Shown: positions 36,513 to 51,811 of the stretch, one piece after another | How the letters are laid out: every line of letters begins with the position of its first letter | Numbering within the stretch: the first letter of the stretch is position 1 | Origin: Quercus robur | Lineage: Eukaryota > Streptophyta > Magnoliopsida > Fagales > Fagaceae | DNA: 64,000 nucleotides | Reading direction: 5' to 3' | NCBI RefSeq assembly: GCF_932294415.1 | Contig: NC_065535.1 | Coordinates: 26,630,782 to 26,694,781 of the forward strand | Notes under the pieces: generated by a model | Told to the model about the DNA's origin: nothing | Database searches by the model: none | The model's input: only the letters and a program-made list of their open reading frames with translations | Program-made: the position numbers and the translations under genes

Positions 36513-36724
36513 AAAACACATGTTTATTATATTAAGTATGCTTATACATAAGTAATTTTCAATTCTAAATACAAACTTGCATGCATAGACGCTTGCACAT
36601 ATTGGCCACATTTATTCCTTCGATCCCTCAAAAAAAAAAAAAAAAATCAAATTGGACTGGAAGAGACAATAATTTTTAGTTGGACTGGCTCAATCACATT
36701 ATAATTAAATCCACGCTGCTAAAA

Positions 36725-38974
<2,250 letters not shown>

Positions 38975-39051
38975 TGTTGAAACTAGTCAAGTCAATTGAG
39001 CTATATTGTATTGTGCTATTTGTCGGTGAAAACTCAGAGATGGGGGATGTC

Positions 39052-39058
39052 ATTTATA
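39052..39058 (-). promoter_or_regulatory. TATA box of the peroxidase gene
   Basis: Minus-strand TATAAAT about 80 bases upstream of the ATG at 38974, in the context TGTATAAATGAC. The position fits a short leader. Confidence 0.55.
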
Positions 39059-39059
39059 C

Positions 39060-41315
39060 AGTGAGGTAGCAAAAGGCTAGGGGACGCTTCAAGCTTGGAG
39101 TGGTTGTGGAGAATATAATTGTCAGTGAATTTGGTTATCAAGAATAGCTTTATTGGAGTCGTATTATTGAAGCAAGCTCAAAAGAGGACAAGTCACATTT
39201 CATGCAGTTATTTAGAAAGTGTCGACGGACCTACAGTAAGGCAGAGGAGGCCATCCCCACCCCCAAAAAAAAAAAAAAAAAAAAACTAGTATATATAAGA
39301 AATTGTGTTTGTGCTTGAGACCAATGATTGTTTGAGTGCACTAGATTTGGCAGCACTATTAATGCTGAATTTTAACTATGCATCATTTTTTTCGTAGAAG
39401 TAAATAGATGAAATATACATGGGAGGCATTATTTGATCGGGATAGATGTTAGACAATGATTGTAAGGTCTTTGGTGTTGAGTTATTAAATTTTGTCTTTG
39501 TCACTTTATGTGGTGTGGGCCGTGTCACCAATATATTATATATATGAAATAATGTTTGTCTTTTGTGTTTTAATTTAATTCTTTGTGTGATTGTGATTTA
39601 AGTCTTTGATTTTGTACATTAAAAATGAGATTGCTGCAAAATTTGGTACAAAATTAATCATAGACGACTTTAGAGATTTAAAATAGCATCGACTTCCATT
39701 TTGATAATGTGTTGAATGTTTAAGAAATACTTATTTTGTATGTTGTACTTTGTTGATGTTTTTATAATATGAAATATTTAAGAAATACTTATTTTGTATG
39801 TAGTATTTTGTTGAATAGGAAATAGATATAAGTTTTTATTTTCATAATTTTTTTTTTGTTTTAAGCTTTGGCCTCCCTTAGGTTCAAATCCTGGTTCCGT
39901 CCTTGAAAATTGATGTTCATGTGATTAGAGGTTGGGCTTCGATTGTGCAAGTTCTTTTCACCAAAAGCAATGGGTCATGGGGTTTGAGACTTTGAGTCCT
40001 AGAATCAGCCTCTCCAAGAAAAAAAATTCAGTATAACACTATCTATTATGATCTCTCCCACATACTGCAAAAATGGGAGCTTTGTGCATCACGTACTTTC
40101 CTCCCTTTTGAAGGGTACTAAAGTGAAAACCATGACCAATGCGAAAAATTAACCTTGGATGCAAATTAAAAATGACTAAAGGAAAACGAAATAAATATTG
40201 GAAATGAGACCTAGTAATTGCCGAATTCCTTGATAAACTTTTTCTTGGTTTAGTACAGAAGTAAAGGAATGGCCTTTAATTTTCATTAGATCAGCTCAGT
40301 GAACCTACCGAGTAAAGACCTTATAAAAGAATGTGTTAATTTCCTGAAGAGGGTTGTAAGTTGTAACGAATATAGAGTGTACCCTTGCGTAATATAAAGT
40401 TCATATGGTACAGACTAGTACTGTAGTACATAGTTGTTTACCCAAAAAAAGAAAAAGACTAGTACAGAGTTTCCAAATTCAACGGCTAATAATTGGGATA
40501 ATCCATTACAACTACTCATAAGTAATAGCTTATGATGGACTCGGCCTAACTTCCTCAGGCAACCTCCTCGTCTAGAAGAGGGGCCAGTGGACAAAGGAAC
40601 CATCACATCAGTCTCCGTCCTAAGCCATATCTATTGGACAAAGGAAAAGCCATTAATTCACAAATAATGGCAAGGCGTTATACAACAGTAATAATTCTCC
40701 TTACCGTTGGAGAGACAAAAATCCTCTCATTAACACCTCACGGAGGCATTACAAATACCACATTGAAGCCACCATTAAAACACCTCCAATGACTAGGAGA
40801 AGGAAGCAAGTGTATATATACAAGCACCTTAGGACCTAAGGGGGTACTTCATGCAAATACAGGAGCCCCGTGCACCCTAATTAGCAATTATATATTTGTT
40901 TCGACCTAATAATATTTTCCAAGAGTAATTATTTTCAACTGAAAATATATTTTCAAAAAAATTTATTGTACACTAACATGTTTAGAAAATATTTTCATGT
41001 GTTTGGTTGGGAGTGGAAATACTTTGAAAACACAAAATTCACCATTCCAACAATATAATCTCGCAAAATTCACAATTCCAAAATTCACTGTGATCCCACA
41101 AAATATAATTAAAATCCACTAAAATTTTTAATAATAATAATAACAACAACAACAACAACAACTAAGCCCAACAACAGGAAGAAAGATAGTCTTAGTGCAC
41201 GTTTGACATTGGCTTAAAAAACTAACTTTTTTTACTATTTAACTTATTTTTGCTACTATTCGTGGGTTCCACTGTACTATTTCATCTATCTTTTACCTTT
41301 ATCTATAGTACTTTT
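39060..41315. other. Intergenic DNA, no gene seen
   Basis: AT-rich. About 40470-40870 is somewhat richer in GC, has a TATATATA-type promoter motif near 40812 and looks like degraded LTR sequence, but no boundaries could be fixed. (TAA)n and (CAA)n-type runs lie near 41130-41165. Confidence 0.4.
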
Positions 41316-41916
41316 TGTTGGAAATATTTTAGTGAATAAACGAGTTTTGATACAACAAATAATATCCTAAATAATTAGTAAGAATATAAAATAAAGATAG
41401 TTTAGAACAATCTCACAATGCTATAGAATCACACTGTGAAAGTATTGTCCTTAAATGTTGATTCATGCCACCTAGAGTAAAACTCGGTGCGACTGGTTCT
41501 CTTAGCCAAACAACCTCCCAGGATTAGACTATGGCGTTAACCTTTGTGATGGACGCATTTCCACTCACGAAAATTCAAGAACAACCCTTTATTGTCTTTC
41601 CTTAGAACAAATATAAATTGTAGAAAAATATGTGGGAGATAAAAGAATAGAAATTATGTATTAGGAAAATATAGAGTAATGGAAAAGACTTATAGGGAAG
41701 GGCGTAGTGATAAATATTAGATAGGCTATTTATGACAAAAACAACCTATAGTTATTGGTTACTAAACAACCATAAAAGCCCAACCCATTATTGCCCAACA
41801 ACTATTTTTCTCATATTTGTCCAACGGCTATTTTATATTTTATTGCCCAACATAAATTTCCAACGGCTTAAAAATAAAAATTATAAAAGTGTTTGGAACA
41901 CACACACACACCAACA
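41316..41916 (-). mobile_element. 3' LTR of a second Copia element (601 bp)
   Basis: Bounded by TGTTGG at 41316 and CCAACA at 41916. A purine-rich tract lies on the minus strand just to its right (GTGAAGGAT, 41917-41925), so this is a 3' LTR of a minus-strand element. The pol pieces at 43079-44559, 51812-51930 and 62474-62680 follow in the expected order. Confidence 0.75.
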
Positions 41917-42224
41917 ATCCTTCACATGTTACAAACACGAAATAGGAAAGGCAAGCAACTAAAAAAAACATGCATCAATATGGTACCAAAAGGTTTTAAC
42001 CATACTTAGGATAAATAAGTAGGAACTAAAAGACAATGGTGGAGTTAAAACTCTTTTAACCAAGCTATTTGTAATCCAAACTTACCACCCACATAACTTT
42101 CTTTAACAAGGTTGTTCTTAAACGGGTTGGCGCCTTATCCAAACCATGCGCCACTAGGTTTCATGAGAGCTCTAGAGACTTACCTAAAAAGTCTCATAGG
42201 AAATGACACAACTTCCACTCACAT

Positions 42225-42740
42225 ATAGGTGACATCCATCAGGAGTGCGTGTAGGACACCCCATCCTAACAGGTAGAGAGTATGGATTTATTAAGAGGCT
42301 AAAGCTCAACCTCCAACAATCTGCAACTTAGTCAATGGCATCCATCAAGAATGCATGCAAATACACCCCATCCTAACAGATAGGAATACGGATCCATTAA
42401 GAGCATAAAACTCAACCTCCAACAATTTGCAACTTAGTCAGTGGCATCCATCAGGAGTGCACACACATACACCTTATCCCAACAAGTAGGGATATGGATC
42501 CATTAAGAGCATAAAGCTCAACCTCCAACAATCTGTAACTTAGTCGGTGGCATCCATCAGGAGTGCATGCAGATACACCCCATCCCAACAGGTAGAGATA
42601 TGGATCCATTAAGAGCATAAAACTCAACCTCCAACAATTTGCAACTTAGTTGGTAGCATCCATTAAGAGTGCGTGCAGATACTCCCCATCCCAACAGGTA
42701 AGGATGTGTATCCATTAAGAGCCTAAAGCTCAACCTCTCC
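42225..42740. repeat. Tandem array, about five units of 107 bp
   Basis: Each unit contains GGCATCCATCAGGAGTGC, then a TACACCCCATCCCAACAGGTAG-like phrase, GGATCCATTAAGAGC and CTCAACCTCCAACAATCTGC. Starts are near 42230, 42341, 42444, 42551 and 42657. It lies between RNase H and the 3' LTR of the Copia element, where untranslated tandem repeats commonly arise. Confidence 0.85.
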
Positions 42741-42999
42741 AAATTCTGCAACTTAGCATTGTCTCGCTCCATAAAGATGGACTCATCACTAATCTTCTTG
42801 TCGAGATAGTAGAAAACACATAACAAATGATAGTGCCCACATGGACCACTAATGACCTCTACCCATTTAACCTCTTGCATGGAAGCACCCATCATGGAGG
42901 TTGGGCATTAGTCACAGTGTCATAACTTGGGTATTAGTCCAATCCCCTTAAATGTCTCACTCACTAGCCTTCTTGCTAGTGGTTTGGTCAAAGGATCAA

Positions 43000-44559
43000 C
43001 CAAGTTCCTTTTAGACCTTACAAAGTCCAATGACATAACATCAATATCAATAAGGTGCCTCAGTCTCAATTGGATATGTCAACTTTTCCCATTATAAACT
43101 TTGCTTTTAACATGTGTTATGGCAGTCGGGCAATCAATTAATATACTCCTAAGCCACATAGCTTCAGACCCAGCCTTCTCTAAAGCCACTAACTCTATTT
43201 CCATGTTAGATCTCACTGTGTAAGTCTTCTTGGACGACTTCCAAGAGATAGCCCCTCCAGCTAGTGTGAACACATATCCACTAGTGGGCTTCACATAATC
43301 TATATAAGAGATCGAGTTGGCATCATAATATCCTTCTAAAACAACAAGATAACCATAATATGACAATAAATAAATAAGAAGTCCCCTTTAAATATCCCAA
43401 TAGTATAGATATTGCATCCCAGTGCTCAATACTAGGATTATGAGTGTATCTACTCAATCTACCAACATCACATGCAATATCAAGGTGACTACAGTTTGTC
43501 AAAAATATTAAACAACAAATAATTTATACTTATTTATCTTGTGAAACATTATCACCACAATATTTGAACAAGTGCACTTTTAAGTCATGCATAATAGACA
43601 TAGGTCACATATCAAAGTGTTCAATTTTTTTTTCTCCACATAATGAGATTATGATAGTATAATGCAATCATTATCCTTAAGGATCTTGATGCCTAAAATA
43701 ACATTTGCCTCAACCAAAATTTCCTTATCAAATTTAGAGACAAAAAAAACATTTAGTATCATGCACAACATTATGGTTAGTTCCAAATATAAGTAAGTTA
43801 TCAACACATAAACAAATAATGACACCTTCATTATTATTTAACTTATTATATATGCATTTATTCTCACCAAAAATCACAAATCCATGTGTAAGCATCATAT
43901 ATCAAAGAATAAGTATCAAATAACCGAAGAATAAGTATCAAATAATCAACATGATACTTTTGCTTATAGCCCTTAGTTACCGAGCATGCCTTGTACTTGT
44001 CTATGATCTCATTTGGTTATAATTTTCTTTTAAACACCCACTTGCAACCAATAGGCTTAACCTTAGGTGGAAGCTCAACCCATTCCAAATATAAGTAGGC
44101 ATAATCTAATAATTTGTTAAAAGCTTCCAACCATAATGGTGCATCAACAAATTTAATTGCATCATAATAACTTACATGTTCATTTTCAACAATTGAGGTA
44201 AGAAAATTGTTACCGTAACTCTTTTTCTCCCTAGGTCACTTACTTCTCAATTCTTGCACATCACAATAAGATCATTAGAAGCATCAACAAATAGGTTCAT
44301 GGAACATATTTTCCTAATTTTTCAAAGGAAAATCATACTTAAAGAAAGTATTTTTAAGATTCAACAATAGTATTAAATTCAAAATACATCACTATTGATG
44401 AAAATAATTCTATATCATGAACTAAAGTAAATATAACCAATAAACACACAATCACATATTTAAGAATCAAGTTTCCTCCTTTTAGGTTCATGTAGCATGA
44501 CCTTAGGCAAGTACCCCCACACTTTGAGATATTCTCCTTTTAGATTTGGGTAATATGCT
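43000..44559 (-). pseudogene. Copia pol remnant: integrase end, RT and RNase H
   Basis: On the minus strand, from 44559 leftwards: an integrase C-terminal piece (EYLKVWGYLPKVMLHEPKRR); then the RT start (about 44090, ELPPKVKPIGCKWVFKRKL followed by a stop); a broken RT middle (YVLITYLYLELTIML near 43800, where a YVDD-type motif is expected); a [19 protein letters not shown] stretch near 43450; and RNase H with GGAISWKSSKKTYT and AMWLRSILID (43366-43079). Multiple stops and frameshifts. It is a dead copy. Confidence 0.78.
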
Positions 44560-45649
44560 TGTTAGGAAATTTAGACCCCGGTTGATAGAATTAACAAGTT
44601 TTAAATCCAAGTTGTTAATTAAATTTATTATGAATAAAACTTGTTAAAACAAACAAACATCAATATTATGTCAAAATCATGCAGTAGAAAAATAAATAAG
44701 ACAAGATATGATGATTCAAGAAAACCAATGAAACAAACTAGTTTCACAGTAAAAAAACCTAGGGGGGAATTCACTATAGTAAAGAGAAGTTTCAGATCTA
44801 GTACAAAACTTTTGTCCCTAAACTCTACAATCCCCGTAGATGAACTCACAGTAGAAACCTTCTATCGCTTCAGAACCTCTGAACTCTTCAATATATGAAC
44901 ACCACCCTTTTTGCATGTATCCCAGTATGTGACTAACCAATGATGCACGACTTCTAGTACATAACTAACAAACCAACTAGAAGAAGATGTTGGCTGCAAA
45001 GTTCTTCACTTCATCAACAATGAAGATTAAGAAGTATTTGGTTACAAAACCCTAAGGCGCAAAAGACGCAATAGCTTCTTTTAGAGAGAATAAGGCATTG
45101 GTCACCTTTTGCATATGTTCTACTTGTATTCTTTTATGTGACGGCCTTTAAAATAAGCCTTATATATGTTTAATGTTGTGAGAAAAGAAACCCTACACAT
45201 ACATGTCAACATGGGCCGAAAATCAGATCTGAAAATTCTGATTTCGTAATTCTCGATCGATTGAAGAGGTGTCGAGCAGGTGTCGAGGGGACAGAAATTT
45301 GCTTGATCGATCGACCTAGCTATCGAGAGGTGTCGAGATTATGATAAGAAGCAACTGAAGAGCTTGATAGATAAGCTAGGTGTCGAGAGGTGTCGAGCAG
45401 CTATCGAGCTTTAAAATTCAGCACTTTCTTACTTGATTTTTGGACAGACTTGCATGGCTTTAACACTTGAACTTGAAACAAAGTTTTGAACTTGAAACAA
45501 GGTTTTGAACTTGAAACAAGGTTTCTTGAAGTATTAAACACATCCTAGATCTACCCAAATACAAGTAAAGTGCGTTTTGTCAAAGGATTAGCCAATTATA
45601 TAAAATAGTAACATATGTTCCTAACAAGTGAATCACATATATCCTAACA
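44560..45649 (-). repeat. 3' LTR of the SIRE-like element
   Basis: TGTTAGGAAATTTAGACC to CTAACA. It contains three copies of a 22-bp GAACTTGAAACAAGGTTTT-type repeat near 45467-45520; the other LTR has only one. Confidence 0.85.
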
Positions 45650-47600
45650 ATCTTCCCCTTTGGCAATCCGTGACAAAACCATAACAAACAAATGAACATA
45701 TGAGAGAAGTCATAAATCACTAAACTCGTATTCACTTGTTGAATACAATAAAATCTATCCTAACACAAACTCTTGAAAAACTTTGCAAGAAAAGAGTTCA
45801 TGGCAAGGAAGACTTTGACAACCTGTATTTCTGAAACACTTTAAACAAAACTCATCAAGGCATCTTAGTGTGAGACAGAAATAATAGATTTCATACAATA
45901 TATAAGAAACATGTGTATAAAGATAGAAAAGAAACAACACATGTAAGGGTAGGTGAAAGAAACATACATCAACATATAAAAAAGAAAAAGTACAATGTAT
46001 GTAAATATGGTCACAAGACTGGTGTACAAGAAGAAGGAGGTAAGCACTCCCCTAACAAGATGAAACACATTTTCCCCTTACTGGGGCATGTATTTCTCCC
46101 CCTAACATGTAGAATATTAAAAAAAAAAACCACCAAGTCTCCACAATTTCTCCCCCTTTTTGTCATGATTGACAAAGGGTACAAGAAACTTGAAAGCTTC
46201 ACCCTAGAGACATAAAAATGATCAAGGATGATCAAGGGCACAAGAAATCCATATAAATGCATGAATGTAATGAAATAATATGCTATGGATGACAAGATAA
46301 TAGAAGGATGCAAAACATGTGAAAAACAAATCTCTCAACAAAAAAAATGTTATGCATATAGATCCCAAAACACACACGCACACTAAACAAGTCTAACCAA
46401 TTTTATATTTCAAAAACAAGTCAAGACAGTTTAGTGAGCATACATTAACACATGTAAACCTTGTGATGGCCAAATTACATTGTACCTGCACATGTATCAA
46501 GAGTAACAAAGAATATTGCGTGTTGTGTGTGAAAAATATCACAAGATTGCATAAGTATATACATGTTATGACGATTTGAGATATAAGAAAATCACTTTAA
46601 CTCACACATAATCATAACTGTTTGATAAGGACTATTACCTTTGAGGTACATCTTATAACTCCCACATCTCCTAAAAGACACGCTTGCAATCATATTTAAA
46701 AGCATTTTGATTTTTTGCTTTTCATTTTTCTTTGCATATTTTTCTTTTTAAGCAAATCATGAATGGGCATATAAGAGATAGAAAAGAAATACCCAATTAT
46801 GTTAAGCTTTTAACATTCCAATTTTGCTATGCCGAAGCACACAAATGTCATTGACATTGCACTTTTGTTATGCCGAAACATACAGATGTTATTTCATGAT
46901 TGGCAGGCAACAGTGGTGAGATGGTTATTTATGCCTTTCTCTTAGGATTTTCTAGTCCTTCCCGTCAAAAAGAGTGATACGAGTGTTAAGTACAAGAGAT
47001 AACTTAATTTTACTCATCACAAACAAGAGTCACAAAGCTCACTTGCTTAGTTGTGCACGAAGATGCTCATCTAAGCTACAAAAGATACAAAATTTAGAAA
47101 ACTTTGTTTCAATGGCCATCCAAGGTACACAAGTACCAATGTACACAAAAGACACTATTTTTGTATTTTTTTTTTTTAATTTTTCTCTTTTTATTTTGAA
47201 AATCAAACAAAATAAAGACTAAACAACCAAACAAAAACAGACAAACAACATGAAAGCATGAAAGAAATATGCATATGCATGAAGGAATGATAGAAAGGTG
47301 CAGATGTATGAAAGCATGATTTCAAAAGCAGATAAAAAATCAAGCAAAGAGAGTCATACTTTAGATAGAAAGAATTAAAGCAGAAGACAAACAGAAAAGA
47401 CAATTAAGTCTTAGGCTCCTTTCTCACCCACACAGCACGAGTCTTTAGCTGTGAAAATGAAAAGGCACATGTCCTGATATGTCTATTAAAGGATATAGAA
47501 GAACTAAAATTCTCCTGAAAGTGAGTTAAAAAGCCCAAAACTTTTAATTACTCTCCAAACAAAGGTGTAGGTCTTTGAGAGATAACCTGTTACCGTTTGG
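45650..47600. other. Interior of the SIRE-like element without coding sequence
   Basis: AT-rich with pyrimidine-rich TCTCCCCCT motifs near 46080-46160 (purine tracts on the sense strand). No pol motif found in any frame. Confidence 0.6.
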
Positions 47601-47604
47601 ACAA

Positions 47605-48595
47605 TTACTTATGAGGATACAACTTAAAACAATTAGGACAAATGTGTCCAGAAATACCACAATGGTGACAAACATGATGTCTAACAAAGGATTTAGAATT
47701 AGCCAAAACAGTTTTGGATTTCATTCCTTTATCACCTATCTCAGATTGTGGCACAAAGACAGTCTTTGATCTAAAAGCCATGGAAGAGGAAGGGCTAGAA
47801 GAAACAATATATCCTAAATCAGTCTTATCAAAACTAGGCTTTTGTGCACTTAATACCTCATCAAGCTTTGCACTAGACATCTTCTCTATTTGAGTTTTAG
47901 CTTGACTCCTTGGTCTTTTCCTTCATGAGGTAGTTTAGGCACTCTATCCTCATTTGACCAAAACTTTTGCACTCATGGCATTTGATGAAGGGTTTCTCAT
48001 TCTTGCCCTTCCTTAAGGATTTAGATTTCCTAGGAGGTTTTCCCTTATCCTTTTTCCTAAATTGAAGAAGCTTGATAATCTCATTAGTTATGAAAGTTAG
48101 ATCCTCATCCTCATCTTCATCTTCATCTTCAAAGTCCTTAGTCTCTTCCTCTATACCCTTAAGAGCCAAGTTTTTACTCTTTTCACCTTTTCCCATTGAG
48201 CCTAATCTCATCTCATAAGTTTGAAGGTTCCCTACAAGCTCAGTCAAAGGAAGTTGATCAATGTCCTTCACTTCCTCAATAGCAGTGATTTTGGCATAGA
48301 ATCTTTCAGGTAAGGACCTAAGGATTTTCCTAACAATTTTGGATTCCGCAATAGATTCTCCAAGATTGAAAGTAGAATTCACAATATCTTTGAGTTTAGT
48401 ATAGAACTCATCAAAGGTCTCATCCTCCTCCATCTTTATTTCTTCAAAACTACTAATGAGTCTTTGAAACTTCACAGTTTTTACTGCCTTGGTACCTTCA
48501 TAGGTGGTCTCAAGAATGGTCCATGCTTCCTTAGCAACTTCTATGAATGATATTTTCTTGAATTATTCATTGGTCACCCCACAAAACAAAGCATT
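47605..48595 (-). pseudogene. Gag (UBN2-type) of the SIRE-like element, main part
   Basis: From 48595 leftwards the minus strand reads NALFCGVTNE, stop, FKKIS, then EVAKEAWTILETTYEGTKAV, MKFQRLISSFEEIKMEEDE and an acidic run EDEDEDEDE. The zinc knuckle CHECKSFGQMRIEC has its His replaced by Gln. A frame break near 47900 follows. The second segment has an intact knuckle CHHCGISGHICPNC (47605-47880). The arrangement is that of Copia gag of the SIRE/Maximus kind. Stop and frameshift make it non-functional. Confidence 0.8.
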
Positions 48596-50532
48596 TGTAG
48601 GGGCCTTTTGTACGTATTGTGGGTTGGGCTGGGCTACCTTCTACTGTAATGGGCCCGGATGTTTCTGAGTAAGGGAGTTGGGGCCGGTCCAATTGGAACT
48701 CAACTTAGGCCGGTTTGTGCACAAACTTATGCCTTGTCTGCCAGGAGTAGGCTTACGGCAAGCAATCTGCCAGGAGTAGGCTTATGGCAAGCAGAACTGT
48801 TTCAGATAAGTTACGGCAGACAGATATAATAATAATAACCAAAACAGAGTATTCTGACTATTTAAATAAATGGCTAAGTAATCCCTACTTATAGAACATG
48901 ATTACAGTCGTGATAATGTCATTCACAGAGAAAGCAAAGGAGAAAGAAAATAATATGAACTAATCAAGAATGGGTATAAATCAAGTTTTAAGTTTGGTCT
49001 CCTGAAGCAAAGCCAAAGAGGGGAGAACGCCTCTTCTCAATGCAAATAATCTCCCAGAAAAAGATCCTGCCATGGGGATTAATAGCTTTAAGGGAGTCGG
49101 ACCTGAATGGTTATTGCCCAAAAGGAGTCCTTGTTACGTTTTGGAAGATAGCAGGATTTGAAGAGGGAGAGAGGGAAACCGACCTACTAGTGCATGCCCA
49201 TTGTATTACCTCTCATTTTTCCTCAATTTCCTCTCTTTTCTTCTCCATTTTCTTTCTTATCTTTTTTTCTTTTCTTTTACTCTGTTTTCTTTTTACTCCC
49301 AGAATGCTCTGTTTTTCGTTCCCCTTTTCAGGGCATGGCAAAGGCCCTTTTATACTGCCTGTCGTGGCCAGTTTTTACCACTTTGCCCCTTAACCGCCTT
49401 TGTCTGGTCTGGGAAGACTTGCCAACCACCAGGTCTGTACGACATTCACCCTTACCAGACAAAGGCAGGTTTGTTTCGTTCCTCAGTCCACTATAGCACT
49501 CTTACCTGCCACAGCATAAATGCTTTCTCTCTCTTTCCCTCAAGGCATGCACCCAACGGTTCTCCCCCTCAACCTTGCCTCTTTTGGGTGGTCTGTCATC
49601 CCAACAGGACGTACCTCCCAAAAGGGCTTGGGCAGGAGCCGTAAAATAAATCTTTTCCCCTCTCCCCACCACCAAACCATACCCTCTTTACCTCTTACCT
49701 CTAGCCCATAGCCCCACCACGTCCTATATTGGCTGGGTACAGGCTGGTGGTTCCTGAGCCTTGCGCATGCTTTCCTTTCAAATATGTCCAAGAGCCTGCC
49801 TGCTGCTCATGCGTTTGTCGTGATCTGGAGACTCTCCATCTGTGTTTTCTGACCTTTTATGTGGGCTTTTCTTTGGTTTCCCACTCCATTCAAGAGCTGG
49901 GCTTTGTCTGATAATGGGCTTTACATTTCTTTGGTCCATTCTTGATCTTCTTTATTTCTTGCAACGTTGAACTGTTATTCTTACCGTAATAACTTAATCC
50001 TGCTGGACCTCTTTTGGGCCAGCCATTTATTCCTTCTCTCAGTGGCTTGTCATGGCCACTGTTTTGCTTTTACTTATGGGTTCCTATGTCCCTTTGGGCT
50101 TTCCTTTGGGCATCCATGGCCCGATCGCTTTCTTTGGGCTTCCTCGGCCCGTTTACTTAATTCCACACTCCCATGGGTTTTTTACTAATTTCATTGGGCT
50201 TCCCCGGCCCAATAACCTTATTCTCATCCTTAGGGTTCATGGGCCTGCCATAAACCCCTTACTCTCTTAGTTTGCATTACCTTGGGCCTGCATGACCCTT
50301 TCTCGCTTTTCTACCTCATACACTGCCCACGGGATGCTATTTCCTTCTTTCTTGGCTTCTTTGAGCCCGCTTGCCTCTTCAAGACCCATTTGTTTATTTG
50401 TTGGGCCTGTGCTCCATTATTCCTGCCGCTTGGGCCTAATGATTTTTTGCTATCTATTTTGTCAATTCTTTGTTGCCCTTATTATTGGACTTTCTTTCTA
50501 TCTGCCTGGGTTTCCACAAATGACCCTCAACA
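48596..50532 (-). mobile_element. Solo LTR (1937 bp) inserted in gag
   Basis: On the minus strand it begins TGTTGAGGGTCATTTGTGG (50532) and ends CCCTACA (48596). The flanking pentamers are GCATT (48591-48595) and GTATT (50533-50537), a 5-bp duplication with one C/T difference. Removing it and one pentamer rejoins the gag frame across the site (SRALNALFCG). No second LTR or internal coding region is present, so it is a solo LTR left by recombination, or less likely a small LTR-less derivative. Confidence 0.75.
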
Positions 50533-50660
50533 GTATTCAAGGCCCTACTGTTGAAATTTGCCGCTATGATTGTTGCATCATTCCAATCCACCGGCGCTTC
50601 CTTTGGCTTAATCTAGCCAACTTCAACAGCTTGCCATACCTGTTCACCTAGAGCCTGTAA
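50533..50660 (-). pseudogene. Gag of the SIRE-like element, N-terminal part
   Basis: The minus strand reads QVWQAVEVG, KPKEAPVDWND-like sequence and ATIIAANFNSRALN up to the solo LTR, then continues at 48595. It starts after the primer-binding region, but the initiating ATG is not clear. Confidence 0.65.
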
Positions 50661-50730
50661 AAAAACTTTCATACAAACTTTCTAGTACGCATAATTAGTT
50701 CCATCAAATTAATCCAATCAGAGTGTACTC

Positions 50731-50742
50731 GCTCTGATACCA
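50731..50742 (-). other. Primer-binding site, SIRE-like element
   Basis: TGGTATCAGAGC on the minus strand, two bases from the LTR end. This is the standard initiator tRNA-Met site of plant Copia elements. Confidence 0.9.
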
Positions 50743-50744
50743 CT

Positions 50745-51811
50745 TGTTGGGAAATTTAGACCCCGGTTGACAGAATTAACAAGTTTTAAACCCAAATTGT
50801 TAATTAGATTTATTATGAATAAAACTTGTTAAAACAAACAAACATCAATATCATGTCAAAATCATGTAGCGGAAAAATAAATAAGACAAGATATGATGAT
50901 CCAAGAAAACCAATGAAACAAACTAGTTTCATAGTAAAAAACCTAGGGGGAAACCTTCCCGAAAAGCAATTCACTATAGTAAAGAGAAGTTTCAAATCTA
51001 GTACAAAACATTTGTCCCTAGACTCTACAATCCCCATAGATGAACTCACAGCAGAAATCTTCTACCACTTCAGAACCTCTAAACTCTTCAATATATGAAC
51101 GCCACCCTTTTTGCACGGATCCCAGTACGTGACTAACCAATGATGCACAGCTCTCGGTACATGACTAACACACCAACTAGAAGAAGATGTTGGCTACAAA
51201 GTTCCTCACTTCATCAATAATGAAGATCAAGAAGCATTTGGTTACAAAACCCTAAGACGCAAAAGACGTAATAACTTCTTTCAGAGAGAATAAGGCATCA
51301 GTCACCTTTTACATATGTTCTCTTTGTATTCTCTTATGTGACGGCCTCTGAAATAAGCCTTATATATGTCTAGGGTTGTGAGAAAAGAAACCCTACACAT
51401 ACATATTAGCATGGGACGAAAATTAGATCTGAAAATTCTGATTTTGTAATTCTCGATCAATCGAGGAGGTGTCAAGCAAGTGTTAAGGGGACAGAAATTT
51501 GCTCGATCGATCAACCTAGCTATCGAGAGGTGTCGAGATTGCGATAAGAAGCAACTGAAGAGCTCGAAAGATAAGCCAAGTGTCAAGAGGTGTCGAGCAG
51601 CTATCGAGCTTTAAAATTCAGCACTTTCTCACTTGATTCTTGGACAGACTTGTATAACTTTAACACTTGAACTTGAAACAAGATTTTTTGAAGTATTAAA
51701 CACATCCTAGATCTACCCAAATACAAGTAAAATGCGTTTTGTCAAAGGATTAGCCAATTACATAAAATAGTGACATATGTTCCTAACAAGTGAATCACAT
51801 ATGTCCTAACA
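50745..51811 (-). repeat. 5' LTR of the SIRE-like element
   Basis: TGTTGGGAAATTTAGACC to CTAACA, homologous to 44560-45649. Confidence 0.85.

Larger units (their letters stand above)
44560..51811 (-). mobile_element. SIRE-like Copia element, gag only, with nested solo LTR
   Basis: Two direct LTRs (44560-45649 and 50745-51811) bracket a minus-strand interior. The primer-binding site TGGTATCAGAGC, typical of initiator tRNA-Met, adjoins the right LTR (50731-50742), and a polypurine tract AAGGGGAAGAT adjoins the left one. Gag is present, but no integrase, RT or RNase H is seen in 45650-47600, so it is a deletion derivative or non-autonomous. Flanking pentamers ATGCT (44555-44559) and ATGTT (51812-51816) may be a mutated target duplication. 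The LTRs differ by about a dozen bases and a 21-base indel in the first 190 bases, so it is older than the young Gypsy. Confidence 0.85.

Noticed and set aside
39880..39930. GGTTCAAATCC, similar to a tRNA/SINE B box
   Set aside because: No A box at the right distance, no cloverleaf and no SINE tail; a chance match.
40470..40870. Possible LTR with a TATATATA promoter
   Set aside because: No TG...CA ends, partner LTR or target duplication could be found, so it is only mentioned as intergenic DNA.
49040..50651. Overlapping plus-strand frames of about 60-147 codons
   Set aside because: They fall inside the solo LTR, overlap in several frames, and are rich in Phe, Leu and Pro from pyrimidine-rich DNA; no domain is visible.
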